64,000 nucleotides of DNA from Saccharopolyspora phatthalungensis (GTDB lineage: Bacteria; Actinomycetota; Actinomycetes; Mycobacteriales; Pseudonocardiaceae), in the NCBI RefSeq assembly GCF_014203395.1, contig NZ_JACHIW010000004.1:1-64000 (forward strand), given 5' to 3'. Shown one piece after another: positions 9,801 to 21,800 of this stretch. A program made the translations under genes and the position numbers. Positions within the stretch are counted from its first letter, which is position 1, and each line of letters opens with the position of its first letter. Under the pieces are notes generated by a model. It had not been told where the DNA came from, made no database searches, and saw only the letters and a program-made list of their open reading frames with translations.

Positions 9801-12800
9801 GGCTTCGGGAGATCCGGGATGAGGGTGGTGCGAGTCACCAGGATTTGGAACAGCGGGATCGGGAGGCGGCGCGTGCCGAGGCACGTCGTGCTCGTGCGGC
9901 GGGTGAGCACCTGACCAGCCAGATGTTGGGGGAGCGGTTCGGGAAGAGCCAGGCGTGGGGTTGGGAGCGTATGGCGGAGGTCAGGTCCGGGGATGATGGT
10001 GAAACCAGCGATGCATCGGCCTTCGGGGATGACCCGATGGAGAATGTGTTCGGGTTGGGCCAGGGGCTTGGTGCGGCGGAGGATGGTCTGCTGGGGGCTG
10101 GGTTTGATGAGGCAGGGGATGGTCTGCTGGGGACTGGGTTTGGTGAGGCAGGGGATGGTCTGCTGGGGACTGGGTTTGGTGAGCCGGAGGACGGTTTGCT
10201 GGGGGCCGGGTTTGGTTCTTTGGGCCTTGATGACTGGGCGGCGAGTGGTGTTGAGGGTGCTGGGCTGGCCGGGGATTCGTCGCAGGGTGCGCCAGGGACG
10301 CATAGCGGCTTGCCGGACGATGTGGAGATGCCGGATGCCGGCCCCGGTCCGATGGAGGGTCACGGGCAGCCGGGTCCGGAAGAAGTGGGGTCGCCTACTC
10401 TCGGTGCGAACGCGGCTGAGCGCGATGCCGGAGGAATGGATCCGAGCGGCGACGGCGCCGCGCGCAGTCCTGAGCGGCCCGATGCCACGACCGTGCCGAC
10501 TAACCGCACGGAACTGAAAGAAGCGGCTTTTGCGGAGGCGCGTCGCGCTCGTGACGCGGGTGAGCCGCACAACGGTACGTCGCTGGGCCAGAGGTTCGGC
10601 AAAGACGCCAGGTGGGGACGGAGGATCCTTTCGCAGATCGCGCGCGAGGGTGGTTTGACGCGGTCGGCTCAAAAGGCGGAGGAGCAGCAGCGCCTGCGGG
10701 AAGAGGCGCGTGCGGAGGCACGTCGTGCTCGTGCCGAAAACAAGCCCTATGACGGTCCGACGCTGGGCAGGAAGTTCGGCAAAGGCGTGGTGTGGGGCTG
10801 GCAGCGGCTTGCGGAAATCAGGGGTGAGGGTGGAACCACCCTGACGGACGTGCATGTGCAGGAGCGGGAATCGGAGCACGAGGCGGCCCGGGAGGAGGTG
10901 CGTAGTGCTCGTGCCGCCGGTCGGCGCCTTACCGGTGAGATGTTGGGGGAGAGGTTCGGAAAGGGCAAGGACTGGGGCTTGGCGCGGATTCATGAGGTCG
11001 ATGCTGGTTCAGCCGGTGAGGCATCGGGATTCCGAGGTGCTGTGCCGGCGGAGGGCGAGTCGTCGGCCGCACAGTCGGGTGTCGCGTCTGGTAGTGGCGC
11101 GGGGCCGTTGGAGTTTGATCCGTTGGCGGCTGAGGGGCTCCTGGATCCGCAGTTTGCGGACTGGTCGGCAAGTGCGGTCGAGCCTCAATTCATGCCGGGA
11201 TTCTTGCCGGGTAACGATCTCGGCCTTGAGCCGTCTGGCGGCCAGCACGCGGGCCCGGCTGAGGCGGGACCGTCGACGTCTGTTGAGGACACTGATCGCG
11301 GTGTTGGCGCAACGCCTCCGGCCGGTGAAGACGGCGGCCTCACCCACGGTCTTACGGATGATTCGGCCGACGCGAATGCTGCGGGGACGCCGGCGTCCGA
11401 TGCGGGCAATAGGGCTGCGCGGTTGCGGGCGGAGGCACGGGAGGAGGCGCGTCGTGCGCGCGCCGCGGGCGAGCCCTACGACACTGCGCAGTTGGCGGCG
11501 AAGTTCGACATGAGCACAACCTGGGCCCGAGAGCGGCTAAATGAGATCCGGGCCGACGACGAGGCGCATCGGCGGCGGGAACTGGAGGAGGCGAAGACGA
11601 AGGAGGAGGCGCGTGCGGAGGCGCGTCGTGCACTTGCAGACGGTAAGCCGTACTCCGCAAGGCGGCTGGGGGGCAAGTTCGACAGGGGCTACAAGTGGGG
11701 TTTGGCGCGGCTTGCGGAAGTCAACAGGGAGGTTGGCGAGAACCGTGCGATGGTGGAGGAGCGGTTGCGGGCGGAGGCACGGGAGGAGGTGCGTCGTGCT
11801 CGTGATGCTGGCAATCCCTACAACGCCGTCAGGTTGGGGGAGCAGTTCGGGAAGAGCAAGGAGTGGGGGCGGCTGCGCCTCCTGGAGGCTGGGGTACTTG
11901 AGGATGGTGCTGCACCGCGCGATGTAGTGGGCGCTGGGTTCGATGTGCCGATGGAGGGGGAGTCGTCGGCCGCGCCGTTGGCGGCTGGGTCTGGTGAGGG
12001 TGCGGGTTCGTGGGCGTTTGACCCGATGCTCGTCGAGCAGTCATTGGGTTCTGGGTGGGACGCGGGAGAGAGGGGGGCGGATGCCGGTGATGGAGCAGTA
12101 GCGTCGGAGGATGCGCCGGCGCCGAGTTTCGATGTATCGACGCAGCGCTTGTTGGCGAGTGGGCGGGCGGAGGCGCGTCGTGCTCGTGATGCCGGCAGGC
12201 CCTACACCGCTGCGCAGCTGGGCGAAAGGTTCGGGAGGAGCAGGGAGTGGGGTCGGCAACGGCTTCGGGAGATCGAGCTGCTTGACGGTGGTGCTGCACC
12301 AGGCGATGTATTGGGCGCTGGCTTCGATGTGTTGATGGAGGGTGAGCCGTCGGCTGCGCCGTTGGCGTCCGGGCCTGGTGAGGGTGCGGGTTCGTGGGCG
12401 TTTGACTCGATGCTCGCCGAGCAGTCATTGGGTTCTGGGTGGGACGCGGGAGAGATGGGGGCGAATGCCGGTGATGGAGCAGTAGCGTCGCAGGATGCGC
12501 CGGGGCTTGAGGGTGGTGCTGCACCGCGCGATGCATTGGACGCTGGGTTCGATGTGCCGATGGAGGGGGAGTCGTCGGCCGCGCCGTTGGCGGCCGGGTC
12601 TGGTGATGGCATGGGGTCGTGGGCGTTCGACCCGATGCTCGTCGAGCAGTCATTGGGTTCTGGGTGGGACGAGTTCACCGGCGACGGTCAGCCGGGGATG
12701 CCGGTGTCGGGTGAGCACACCGATCATGGTCCTGGCGCAACGGTTCCGGCCGGTGAAGGCGATGGCCTTACTCGAGCCCTTACCGAGGATTCGGTCGACG

Positions 12801-15800
12801 AGAGTGCCGCTGGAACCTCCGCGGCGGCCGATGGCGCGGCCGGGAGGAGCAACCCGGCGGAGCGCCTGCGGGCGGAGGCGCGGGCGGAGGCGCGTCGTGC
12901 TCTTGAAGCGGGCGAACCCTACACCGGTGCGGAGTTGGCGGAGAAGTTCGGAAAGGCCGAAAGGTGGGGCCGGGATCGGCTTGACGAGATCGGTGCGCGC
13001 AGGCAGGACTTGGACGAACGCGATCGGGAGGCGGCGCGAGCCGAGGTGCGTCGTGCTCACGAAGCCAACGAGTTCCACACCGGTTCGACGCTGGGCGACA
13101 TGTTCGGCAAGAGCCGGCAGTGGGGGCTGATGCGGCTTCGGGAGGTCCAGGAAGCGGATGGTGTGACGTGGCCGGATGTGGAGGAACAGGAGCGTGCGGC
13201 GGGGCGTGCGGAGGCGCGTCGTGCTCGTGACGCGCGCCAGCCCTACAACGCCAGGACGTTGGGGGAGAAGTTCAACAGGAGCAGGCAGTGGGGTCGGGAC
13301 CGCCTTCGGGAGATCGCGCTTCAGGATGGTGGTTCAACGCGCGATGTGGCGGCCTCCGGGGTTGATGCGTCGACGGAGGGCGAGTCGTCGGTTTCGCCGT
13401 CTGCGGTTGAGCCCGGTGATGGAGCGGCGTCGGAGGATGCTCCGGCGGTCGTCGTGTCGGAGGATGCGCCGGCGGTTGCTGGCGAGGCGGCTGAGCGATC
13501 GGGCTTGGTTTCTGATTTGACGGCGTCGGTGGATGCGTTGCGAGGGCTGTTGGCCGACGGGCCCGAAGGTTATATGCCTGGGTTGCGGGAGCGCGTTGAG
13601 CTGTGGTCGGAGGCGTTGGGGCGGGGCGGGTTTGATGGTGTGGGACTGGCGAATCTGCGCAAGCGGGCGGATGATGCGCAGGCGTTGGTCGAGCAGGTGC
13701 GCAATCAGGTGCAGTCTTATTCCGCGCCTGGGCCTCAGGATGCGGCTTTTGACCTCGGGACTGGTGGCGACGAGTTCGCCGGCCCGGCAGTTCGCACGGA
13801 TGATTCGGTAGCTGCGGGTGCTGCTGAGACGTCGCCGGCGCGGTCCGATGAGGTCTCCAGTGAGTCGTCTGCAACCTCGGAGGCAACGAGGGAGCAGGTG
13901 CGTGAGGCCGCGCGTGCGGAGGCGCGTCGCGCTCTTGCCGACGGTCAGCCCTACACCGCCGAGGCGTTGGGGAACAAGTTCAACAGAAGTGATTTTTGGG
14001 CCAGGGCGCGGCTTAATGAAGTCGCCAATGAGACTGGTACGAGCCGAATGGCAGCGGAGGAACAGGTGCGGGAGGCGGCGCGTGCGGAGGCGCGTCGCGC
14101 TATTGCGGACAATGAGCCTTACACCGTGAGGGCGCTGGGGCAGAAGTTTGGCAAGGGCAAGGATTGGGGCCGGGCGCGGATTGAGGAGGTTGCCGGTGAG
14201 ACTGGTAGAAGCCGATCGGCAACAGAGGAGCAGGTGCACGAGGCGGCGCGTGAGGAGGTTGCCGGTGAGACCGGTACGAGCCAATCGGCAACAGAGGAGC
14301 AGGTGCAGGAGGCGGCGCGTGCGGAGGTGAGTCGCGCTCTTGCCGACAATAAGCCTTACAGCCGTAGGGCGTTGGCGAAGAAGTTCCAGAAGAGTACGTG
14401 GTGGGCGCGGGCGCGGATTGATGAGGTTGCCGCTCAGACTGGTATGACCCGGTCGGCAACAGAGGAGCAAATGCGGGAGGCGGCGCGTGCGGAGGCGCGT
14501 CGCGCTCTTGCCGAGAGGGAGCCCATCAACGGTACCGCGTTGGGGAATAAGTTCGGCAAGGGCAGGTTCTGGGGAATGGCGCGGCTTGATGAGGCCCGAA
14601 ACGAGGTTGGTGGTTTAGCCGGCGAGGCATCGGGTTCTGGTGCTGGTGTGCCGGCGGTGGGTGGGCCGTCAGCGGATGCGCCGGCCATTGCTGGGGATGT
14701 GTCTGAGCAGGGGCGGGAGCGGCCCGCTGAAGTCGGCAGGGTCACCGGCGTCAGCCAATGGCCAGCGGAGAATCAGGCGCGGGAGGGGGCGCGTGCGGAG
14801 GCGCGTCGCGCTCTTGCCGAGGGGGAGCCCATCACCGGTACGGCGTTGGGGAAGAAGTTCGGCAAGGGCAGGGACTGGGGCCTGGCGCGGCTTCGTGAGG
14901 CCAGGGCGGAAGTTGATGGTTCAGCCGGCGTGGCAACGGGTTCTGCTGCCGGTGTGCCGGAGGCCGGTGGGCCGTCGGCGGAGGCCGGTGCGGCTGAGCG
15001 GTCGCAGTTGGTTTCCGAGTTGACGGCGTCGGTGGACTCGTTGCGGCCGTTGTTGGTTGATGCTTCGACCTCGTATGGACCTGAATTGCGCGCGCGGGTG
15101 GAGTGGTGGTCGGACATCGCGCAGCAGGCGACGTTGGGCGGTATGGATGTGGGGGCGCTGCGCAATGCGGCGCAGGATGCCGCGGCTGCGGTGGGGACGG
15201 TGCGGCAGGCGCGGCGTGATGCCGCGATGCGGGAGATGAATGCGTTGATGGGCGAGGCTGATGCGGCGCTGCAGGGGGTGATGAATCAGCACGGGCCGGA
15301 TGCGGTGGCGGGGTTGTTCGCCGCTGCCGATGCGGTGCTGGGTGGTCGTCTGGCACCGGAGCCGTTCCGGTTGGTGATGGCGCACCAATTGTTGCGGGCT
15401 CCGGACGATCGGGCGGCTGCCGAGATGTTGTTGCAGCGACTGCACCAGTACATGGCCGCGAGCGTGAGCGTGAGTGGTGGCGCGGGTCCGGAGCCGGGTG
15501 GTGGTGCGTTCCTTCCGCGGCCGGGCGTTGAGGCGGAGCCGGGCGGCGAGGTGTCGGCGTTGGAGACCGCGAGCGATACCAGCAGCCTGGATTCTGATGA
15601 CGCGATGGAGCGGGAGCGGCTTGAGCTGTTGGATCGGCTCTATCAGTTGGCCGATGCGGGCGATGCTGCTCGGTCAAACGGTGCTGATGCCCGGGATCGC
15701 GCGAATGCGCCGTCCCGGTTATCCACGATTGCGGAGGATCCCGCAGAGGACGCCGGGCACACGACCACCGAAGAAAGTGGGTCGGATCGGACGACCGGTG

Positions 15801-18800
15801 CTGGTTCCCGGGATCGCGCGAATGCGCCGTCCCGGTTGTCCGCGATTGCGGAGGATCCGGCAGAGGACGCCGGGCACACGACCGCTGAAGAAAGTGGGTC
15901 GGATCGGTCAACCGGTGCTGGTTCCCGGGATCGGGAGAATGCGCCGTCTCGGTTGTCCACGATTGCGGAGGATCCGGCAGAGGACGCCGGGCACACGACC
16001 GCTGAAGAAAGTGGGTCGCGGCGTCGTCAGTCTTGGCCCAGCAGCACGATAAATCAGACCGACTCGGCAGGGACTAAGACCGTCGAGCGGACCGACACGG
16101 TGGATTCGGCGGACTCGGCGAACTCGGCGGAGTCGGCCCCGTGGTCGGAGTCGGCGGCGTCAACCGCGCTGACCGAGCAGTCGGACATGCCCGAGAGCGA
16201 CATCGTCAACGGTCGTGGTGATGCGTTCGCGGGACCGGTGGGTGTCGGGGGCAAGGCCGGTGGCGGTGAGCCCCGCATCGCTGCCAAGCCTCGGTTGCGG
16301 TTGCCGGGGTATTTGCGGCGGAGTGCGTCGTTGGGCCCGGCGCGGCAGGTCAGCGCGACGGTGGGCGCGGACCGTGTGGTGGCGGCGGCCAAGGCCCTGG
16401 TGCCCAAGGGCGAGGGCATGGACGCGGTGGAGCATGCGGTGCGCAACGAGGTCGGCACTTTGCTCGGGGATGGCCGGGAGTTCCGGGTCGGTGATCGGAC
16501 GATCCGGGTGCAGGCCGAGTTCGACTGGGCGGGACGGGCCGCCGTGGAGGGGCCGGGCGGTGCCTCCTCGGCTACCGTGACCCATGATTACGCGTCGGGG
16601 GCGGGGACTCGGTCGGGCTTCAAACCGCATTTCCAGCAGGTGTTCTTCATTCCCGCGGTGCCGGGTCTCTTCGGCTTGGGGCTGGTGGATGTGCCGACGG
16701 GGACGGCGGTGAGCCGGGGCACGGACCGTGCCGAGACGCTGCGCGAGTCGGTAAGCATCGCCCTGCCGGAGAGCCCGGCCCCCGGCGGCGACACCGAGTA
16801 CGCCGGGGCGACCGCGGTGCAGGTGCCGGTGACGTTCCGAGTGTCCCAAGTGGACGGACAAGGACGCGGCACCGGTCCAACCGAGATCATTGGTGGGCAT
16901 GATCATCCCGGCGCCGGCCCGGTCGGCGTCGAGTTGAGTGTGCCCACCGGGTTGCGGCCGGTGAAGCATGGTCGCGCGGTGCCGGTGCCGTCGGAGTTGC
17001 CTTCGTCGGTGCTGGAGGGGGCGCGTGTCCGCGACACGGTGCGCGGTCACTACCAGGGCAAGCCCGTCAGGCTCAAGACCAACCCCGGTCGGTCGCCGAG
17101 CATTTATGACCAGGTGGCCGCGCAGTTCGGTTCGCTGGGCAGCCACGCGCGGGAGGCCCTGCGGAACTTCATCAGCCAGCGGGGCATTGAGCAGCATTTG
17201 CCGAAGATGGCGGTGAGCCCGCAGGAGGCAGCGGCAGGCCGGGGTTGGGTGTCCTCGGAGGCGTTGTTGCCCTCGGGTAATCCGCTGACCCGGTTGCTGC
17301 CAAGCCGCACCCGCCGCGTGCAGATGCGCGCGGTGGCGCGGCAGGTCGCCTACCTGGAGACGATCGAGAATGCGTCGCTGGTTGCCTCCGGTAAGGAGGG
17401 CACGACGACGACGAGTCAGTTCGGTGCGTCCCGGGACGTCAACGGGTCGGTGGCGTTGGGCCCGGGTATGGATTTTGGCGTGCTGACCGTCGCGACCGGC
17501 CCGTGGGCCGCCGCCGGCGGGGGGCGTAGTCGTGACCAGCAGTTCACCCAAGCCTCGAGCAGCGGTGAAGCCGCGGCGGGCAAGGCCACGGTGGTGCGGT
17601 ACCGCACCGTTTACGATCTGCAGGTCCGGGCGCCCGGCCGGTCGCCGATCACGTTCCCCGAGGCCATCGACGCCGCCCACTGGACCCCGTCGGAGTTGGC
17701 GGGCAGGGCTGGTCTGGTCGATGGCGACAACCAGCCGCATTCGCACCGGGCTGCCGGGATCACCGGGGCGGCGTTGGCCTCCAGCGGTGCGGGGGCGAAG
17801 CTGGCGCGGATTCTGCGCGATTCGGCGCGGACAATTCCGGGGCATCATCGGTGGGCGTGGCGGGATGCCACGCTGGTGACCGATTTCGGTGATCCGAAGC
17901 TGGCCGGCGGCATCTCGGGTAAGGCCGACCGGCAGTTGGCGCGGGGCGAGCAGATCGACGCGGCGACTTCGGACGAGCGGTTGTCTTCGTCGCGGGTGGC
18001 CGAGGAGATGTTCACTGATCAGGCCACGATGGTGGAGTTGGTCGAGCATGGGCGGGGGCATGATTATCACGCCTCGCTGAAGGTGGCCGCGCAGGTGTTG
18101 GAGGTCGAGGATCTGGGGCCGGCCGCGTCGGTGGCGGCCACGCAGACCAGCACCGAGTCCGACAGTGTGCAGCACAGCCGGGCGGTGACCTGGACGGCCG
18201 GGACAGGACTGGTGGCCCGGGTGTATTCGGTGCTGGCGGGCAACACCTCGATCCTCACCGCGTACCACAAGCTCACGTTCAACCGGACCAAGTCCTCGGC
18301 CACCGGAGAGAACACCGAAGTGTCCCTCGGCGGCCCCCGCAGCACCGAGCTGACCGATGCGGGTGCGGTGGGGCAGGAGCCGCGCAAGCGGCTGGCTTAC
18401 CGGGTGCGCTATACCGCGTCGGGGTCGCATTGGCAGGAGTGGAACACCTTGGTCAAGGGGGTGACTGTCGGCAAGCCGGGGGTGCATACCCCCGCGGTGC
18501 GGGATCTGCCGATCGTGGATGCCACGGCCGAGGAGGAGGGTCGTCGGCCCGGTGTGGTGGAGACCGATGTGGTGGTGGAGTTGCCCGCGTGGCAGGCCGA
18601 TCAGCTCAAGACCGAGTTGGAGTTGTTGAAGAATTCGGCGGTGGAGCCGGTTGGGCGCTCGCAGGTTGCGGCGACCGATGGGTCGTTGCGGGCGGGGTTG
18701 TCGCGGGCGCTGGATGGGGTGCCGGTGGTGTCGTTGCATGGGTTGAAGCATCTGCGGGATTCGGCGTTCGCCCAGCTCAGGGCGCTTTCGGGGCATTCCA

Positions 18801-21800
18801 GTTGGGAGTTGGGCGATAACGGCCGCATGGTGGAGCGGGGTATGTCGTTGGGTGCGCTGCGGGGAAATCCGCGCAGTCTGAGCCGCAAGTTCCGGTTGGA
18901 TGGGTTGTTGTCGCCGCGGCGTCGCCGGGACCAGCATGGCGCGGTGGAGTACTCGTTGATGCTGCGGGATCCGGAGCCGGTGATCGGCGCCGATGGGAAC
19001 CCGGTCAAGGTGTGGCAGCAGCCGACCCGGTCGGTAACCGGGGGCGGCACCACCTACAGCGGCACCACCACGACCGTGAGCTTCACCAACTCCCTCGAAC
19101 CGGCGATGATCGTCCTCAGCGACATGTCCACACAGCAGGGCGAGAACACCATCAAGCCGGGCGGACTGGTCTTGGAAGAGCTCACGCCGTGGGCGGTCAG
19201 TTCGTCGCGCAAGCAGGGCCATGCGGTCACCAGCAGCCAGACGAACTCGGTGACCGGTGCGCCGCGCCAGTTGCACCTGGTGGAGGTGGACGTGGAGGCC
19301 ACGGTCGCCGCCGAGGTCCGCACGGTGGGCAACCTCGACCGGTTCGGGTTGTTCGGGTCGAAACCCGCCGCTCAGTCGGCGGAGCGGTTCACGCTGCCCC
19401 GGGCCGGAACGGTCCTGGTCACCGACGAGCAGCTACAGGAGATCAGGACCAAACAGGCCGAAGTGGACGCCCAGCGCGCTCGCGACACCGAACAAGCACC
19501 CGACGCCGGTCCACAGTCGATGGACGAGTTCACGTTGCCCAGCGACGAAGGGAATGTGAAGCCGGTGCCTGCCGGGCACAAGCTGGGCGTGCCGTCCTGG
19601 AGCGGTGGGGTGACCGAGACGGTGGACCTGACCGATCGGATTCCCGTGCTGCACCAACAGCTTTCGCAGCGGCTGGGGGCGGAGCAGGCGGATCGGTTGC
19701 TGCCGCGTTCGGCGGGGCAGAACGTGCATGACAACTACCGTGAGGTGGAGCGTTTCCTGTCCACTGTGCAGGCCAAACTCGGCGACGCCGGCAACGGTGG
19801 GGTCAGCACGCCGCTGCGGTTGGAAGACAGGTTCAGCGGGCAGACCTATGAGCTTCACGTGGGGGCCGAGCTGCTGGGGGAGCCGGTGGCCGAGGGGGTC
19901 ACGCACGGGGAGGCGGCCAAGGCGAGTTCGGCGACGGTGGTGGCCAGCACCATGCGCCACGCCAGCCGGGTCCTCATGGAATTCTTCAGCATCGCAGCCC
20001 CCACGATCTACGTGCACGGGCCAAAGCCCACGGGTGGCGAGTCGGCCCCGCAGCACGGTCCGTCCTACAGCAACACGGGCATGGGGCTGGTGCATGTCGG
20101 GGAGTGGTTGAAGCAGGTCCGTACCCGGATGCGTTCCTCGTCGGAGAACTACACCAGTGCCGAGCGGGTGTCGGGTGCGTTGGCCGCGCATCGTGCCGAG
20201 GTGTTGTTCGATGTGCGTATCGAGCGGCATGGGGAGCGGATCGCGGCGGCCCCCGACGCGCGCAGTGTCGGGGTGCGCACGGCAGTGGAGGACACGCTGC
20301 CGGCCGAGGTCGCCGAGCGACCCCGCACGGCCACGATCACCGAGCGCCCGGTGTCGGAGGCTGCGGCTGACGCGGTGTGGCACTGGCAAACCGACAACAC
20401 CGAGGTGCTGCCCGGTCCCGGGCAGTTCCGGGCGGTGGAGTTCGCCGGCCGGGTCGATGATCTGATCAACGCGTCCGAGCGGGCCATCACCGCGGCCGGG
20501 GGCACGGTGAATGCGGATGTGCGCCGCATGTTGCGGGCGTGGTTTTCCCCGCACCGGTTGGAGGCGTTGCTGGGCAGGCTGGCCGACCCCGGGGCGCAGG
20601 CGCTGCTGGTCGATCTGCCGCCTGGGTTGGGGGTGGATGTGGCGGTGCACCTTCGGCTTCCCGACCGGGGCACGCTCACCTCGACCAGCGGGCGCATCAA
20701 CATGGAAGGGTCCACGGCCAGCCCACGGACCGAGGATGAGGAAGTCGGTTCGGGTAACGGGCATGCCGTTTTCACCGCGCCGGTGATCGCCGGTGGGGTT
20801 TCGCAGCCGCCCGGCCATGAGACCTACCGGGACGGTCGTGAGGAGTTCGGGTCGGCCGGCGCGTGGAACATTCCCCTGTTCGCCCAGGGCGCGCACGAAT
20901 CCGAGGCCGAGCACGGGGCCGAGACCCACGCCGGAGGCAAAGCACTGCCCAGCTCGTCCACGGATGCCCCGCAGGGCGTTATCAGCACCTGGATGCACCG
21001 GGCGGAGTTCCGCATCGTCGCCAGTCCGGGCAGATACAGCATCGGCAAGCAGAAGGCCGTCGTCGACGCCGGGTTCGACGCCGGTTATGTGGTCCGTCGC
21101 GGCGACCGCGGTGGCGAGCTGCCCGCCGGTCTGGTGACCGCCACGAAGGACTTCGCCGAGCGCGACACCGAGTGGGCCGCCGCGATCGACGCAGAGCGCG
21201 CCGCCCGCGCCGCCCTCGCCCAGACCACGCAAGCCGAAAACCAGGCTAACCACGAAGGAAGACCACGGGACCAGCGTGCGGCGGCCGCGCGGAACCAGGA
21301 AGCGAACCAGGCCTGGCGTGCGGCGGCGGCCCGGGAGCAGGCCGCGCAGCAGGCGTGGTGGCAGGCGAAACAGACCTATGAGCTCGAACTCGCCCGCGCT
21401 CGCACCGAACCAGCGCTCGGCGGCGCCCCCGCCGACGCAAGCCTCACCGTCAGTGACGACGCGCCATCCAGAATGCGCGCACGCTACGCCCTCTATCCGC
21501 TGGTCGGCAAAGTCCTCGACGCCAAGCAGCAGGGCCAGCAGCCCCGCGTCCGCTACGTCGTGCACGGTGACCTCGACACCCACGGCAACGAGGAATCACA
21601 AGCGAAACAAGACTTCTCCTACATCGCCAATGAACTCAGCAACAAACTCCGCATAGCGCAATGGAATGTTCCAGCGGATGAGCGATTCGGGCCAGGTGAC
21701 GTCGGGCTCGGGGCGACGCCGCGTTTCCTCCATGCCGAGGGGCCGACCCGCGTTGAAGTGTGGATCGAGGCAGCCGCAACTGAGCCGGCCGCACCACCCA

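Noticed and set aside
8252..14930. CRISPR-like appearance of regularly spaced DNA repeats
   Set aside because: The period of about 150 bp is in frame, the repeats are translated and degenerate, and there are no short identical repeats with unique spacers.
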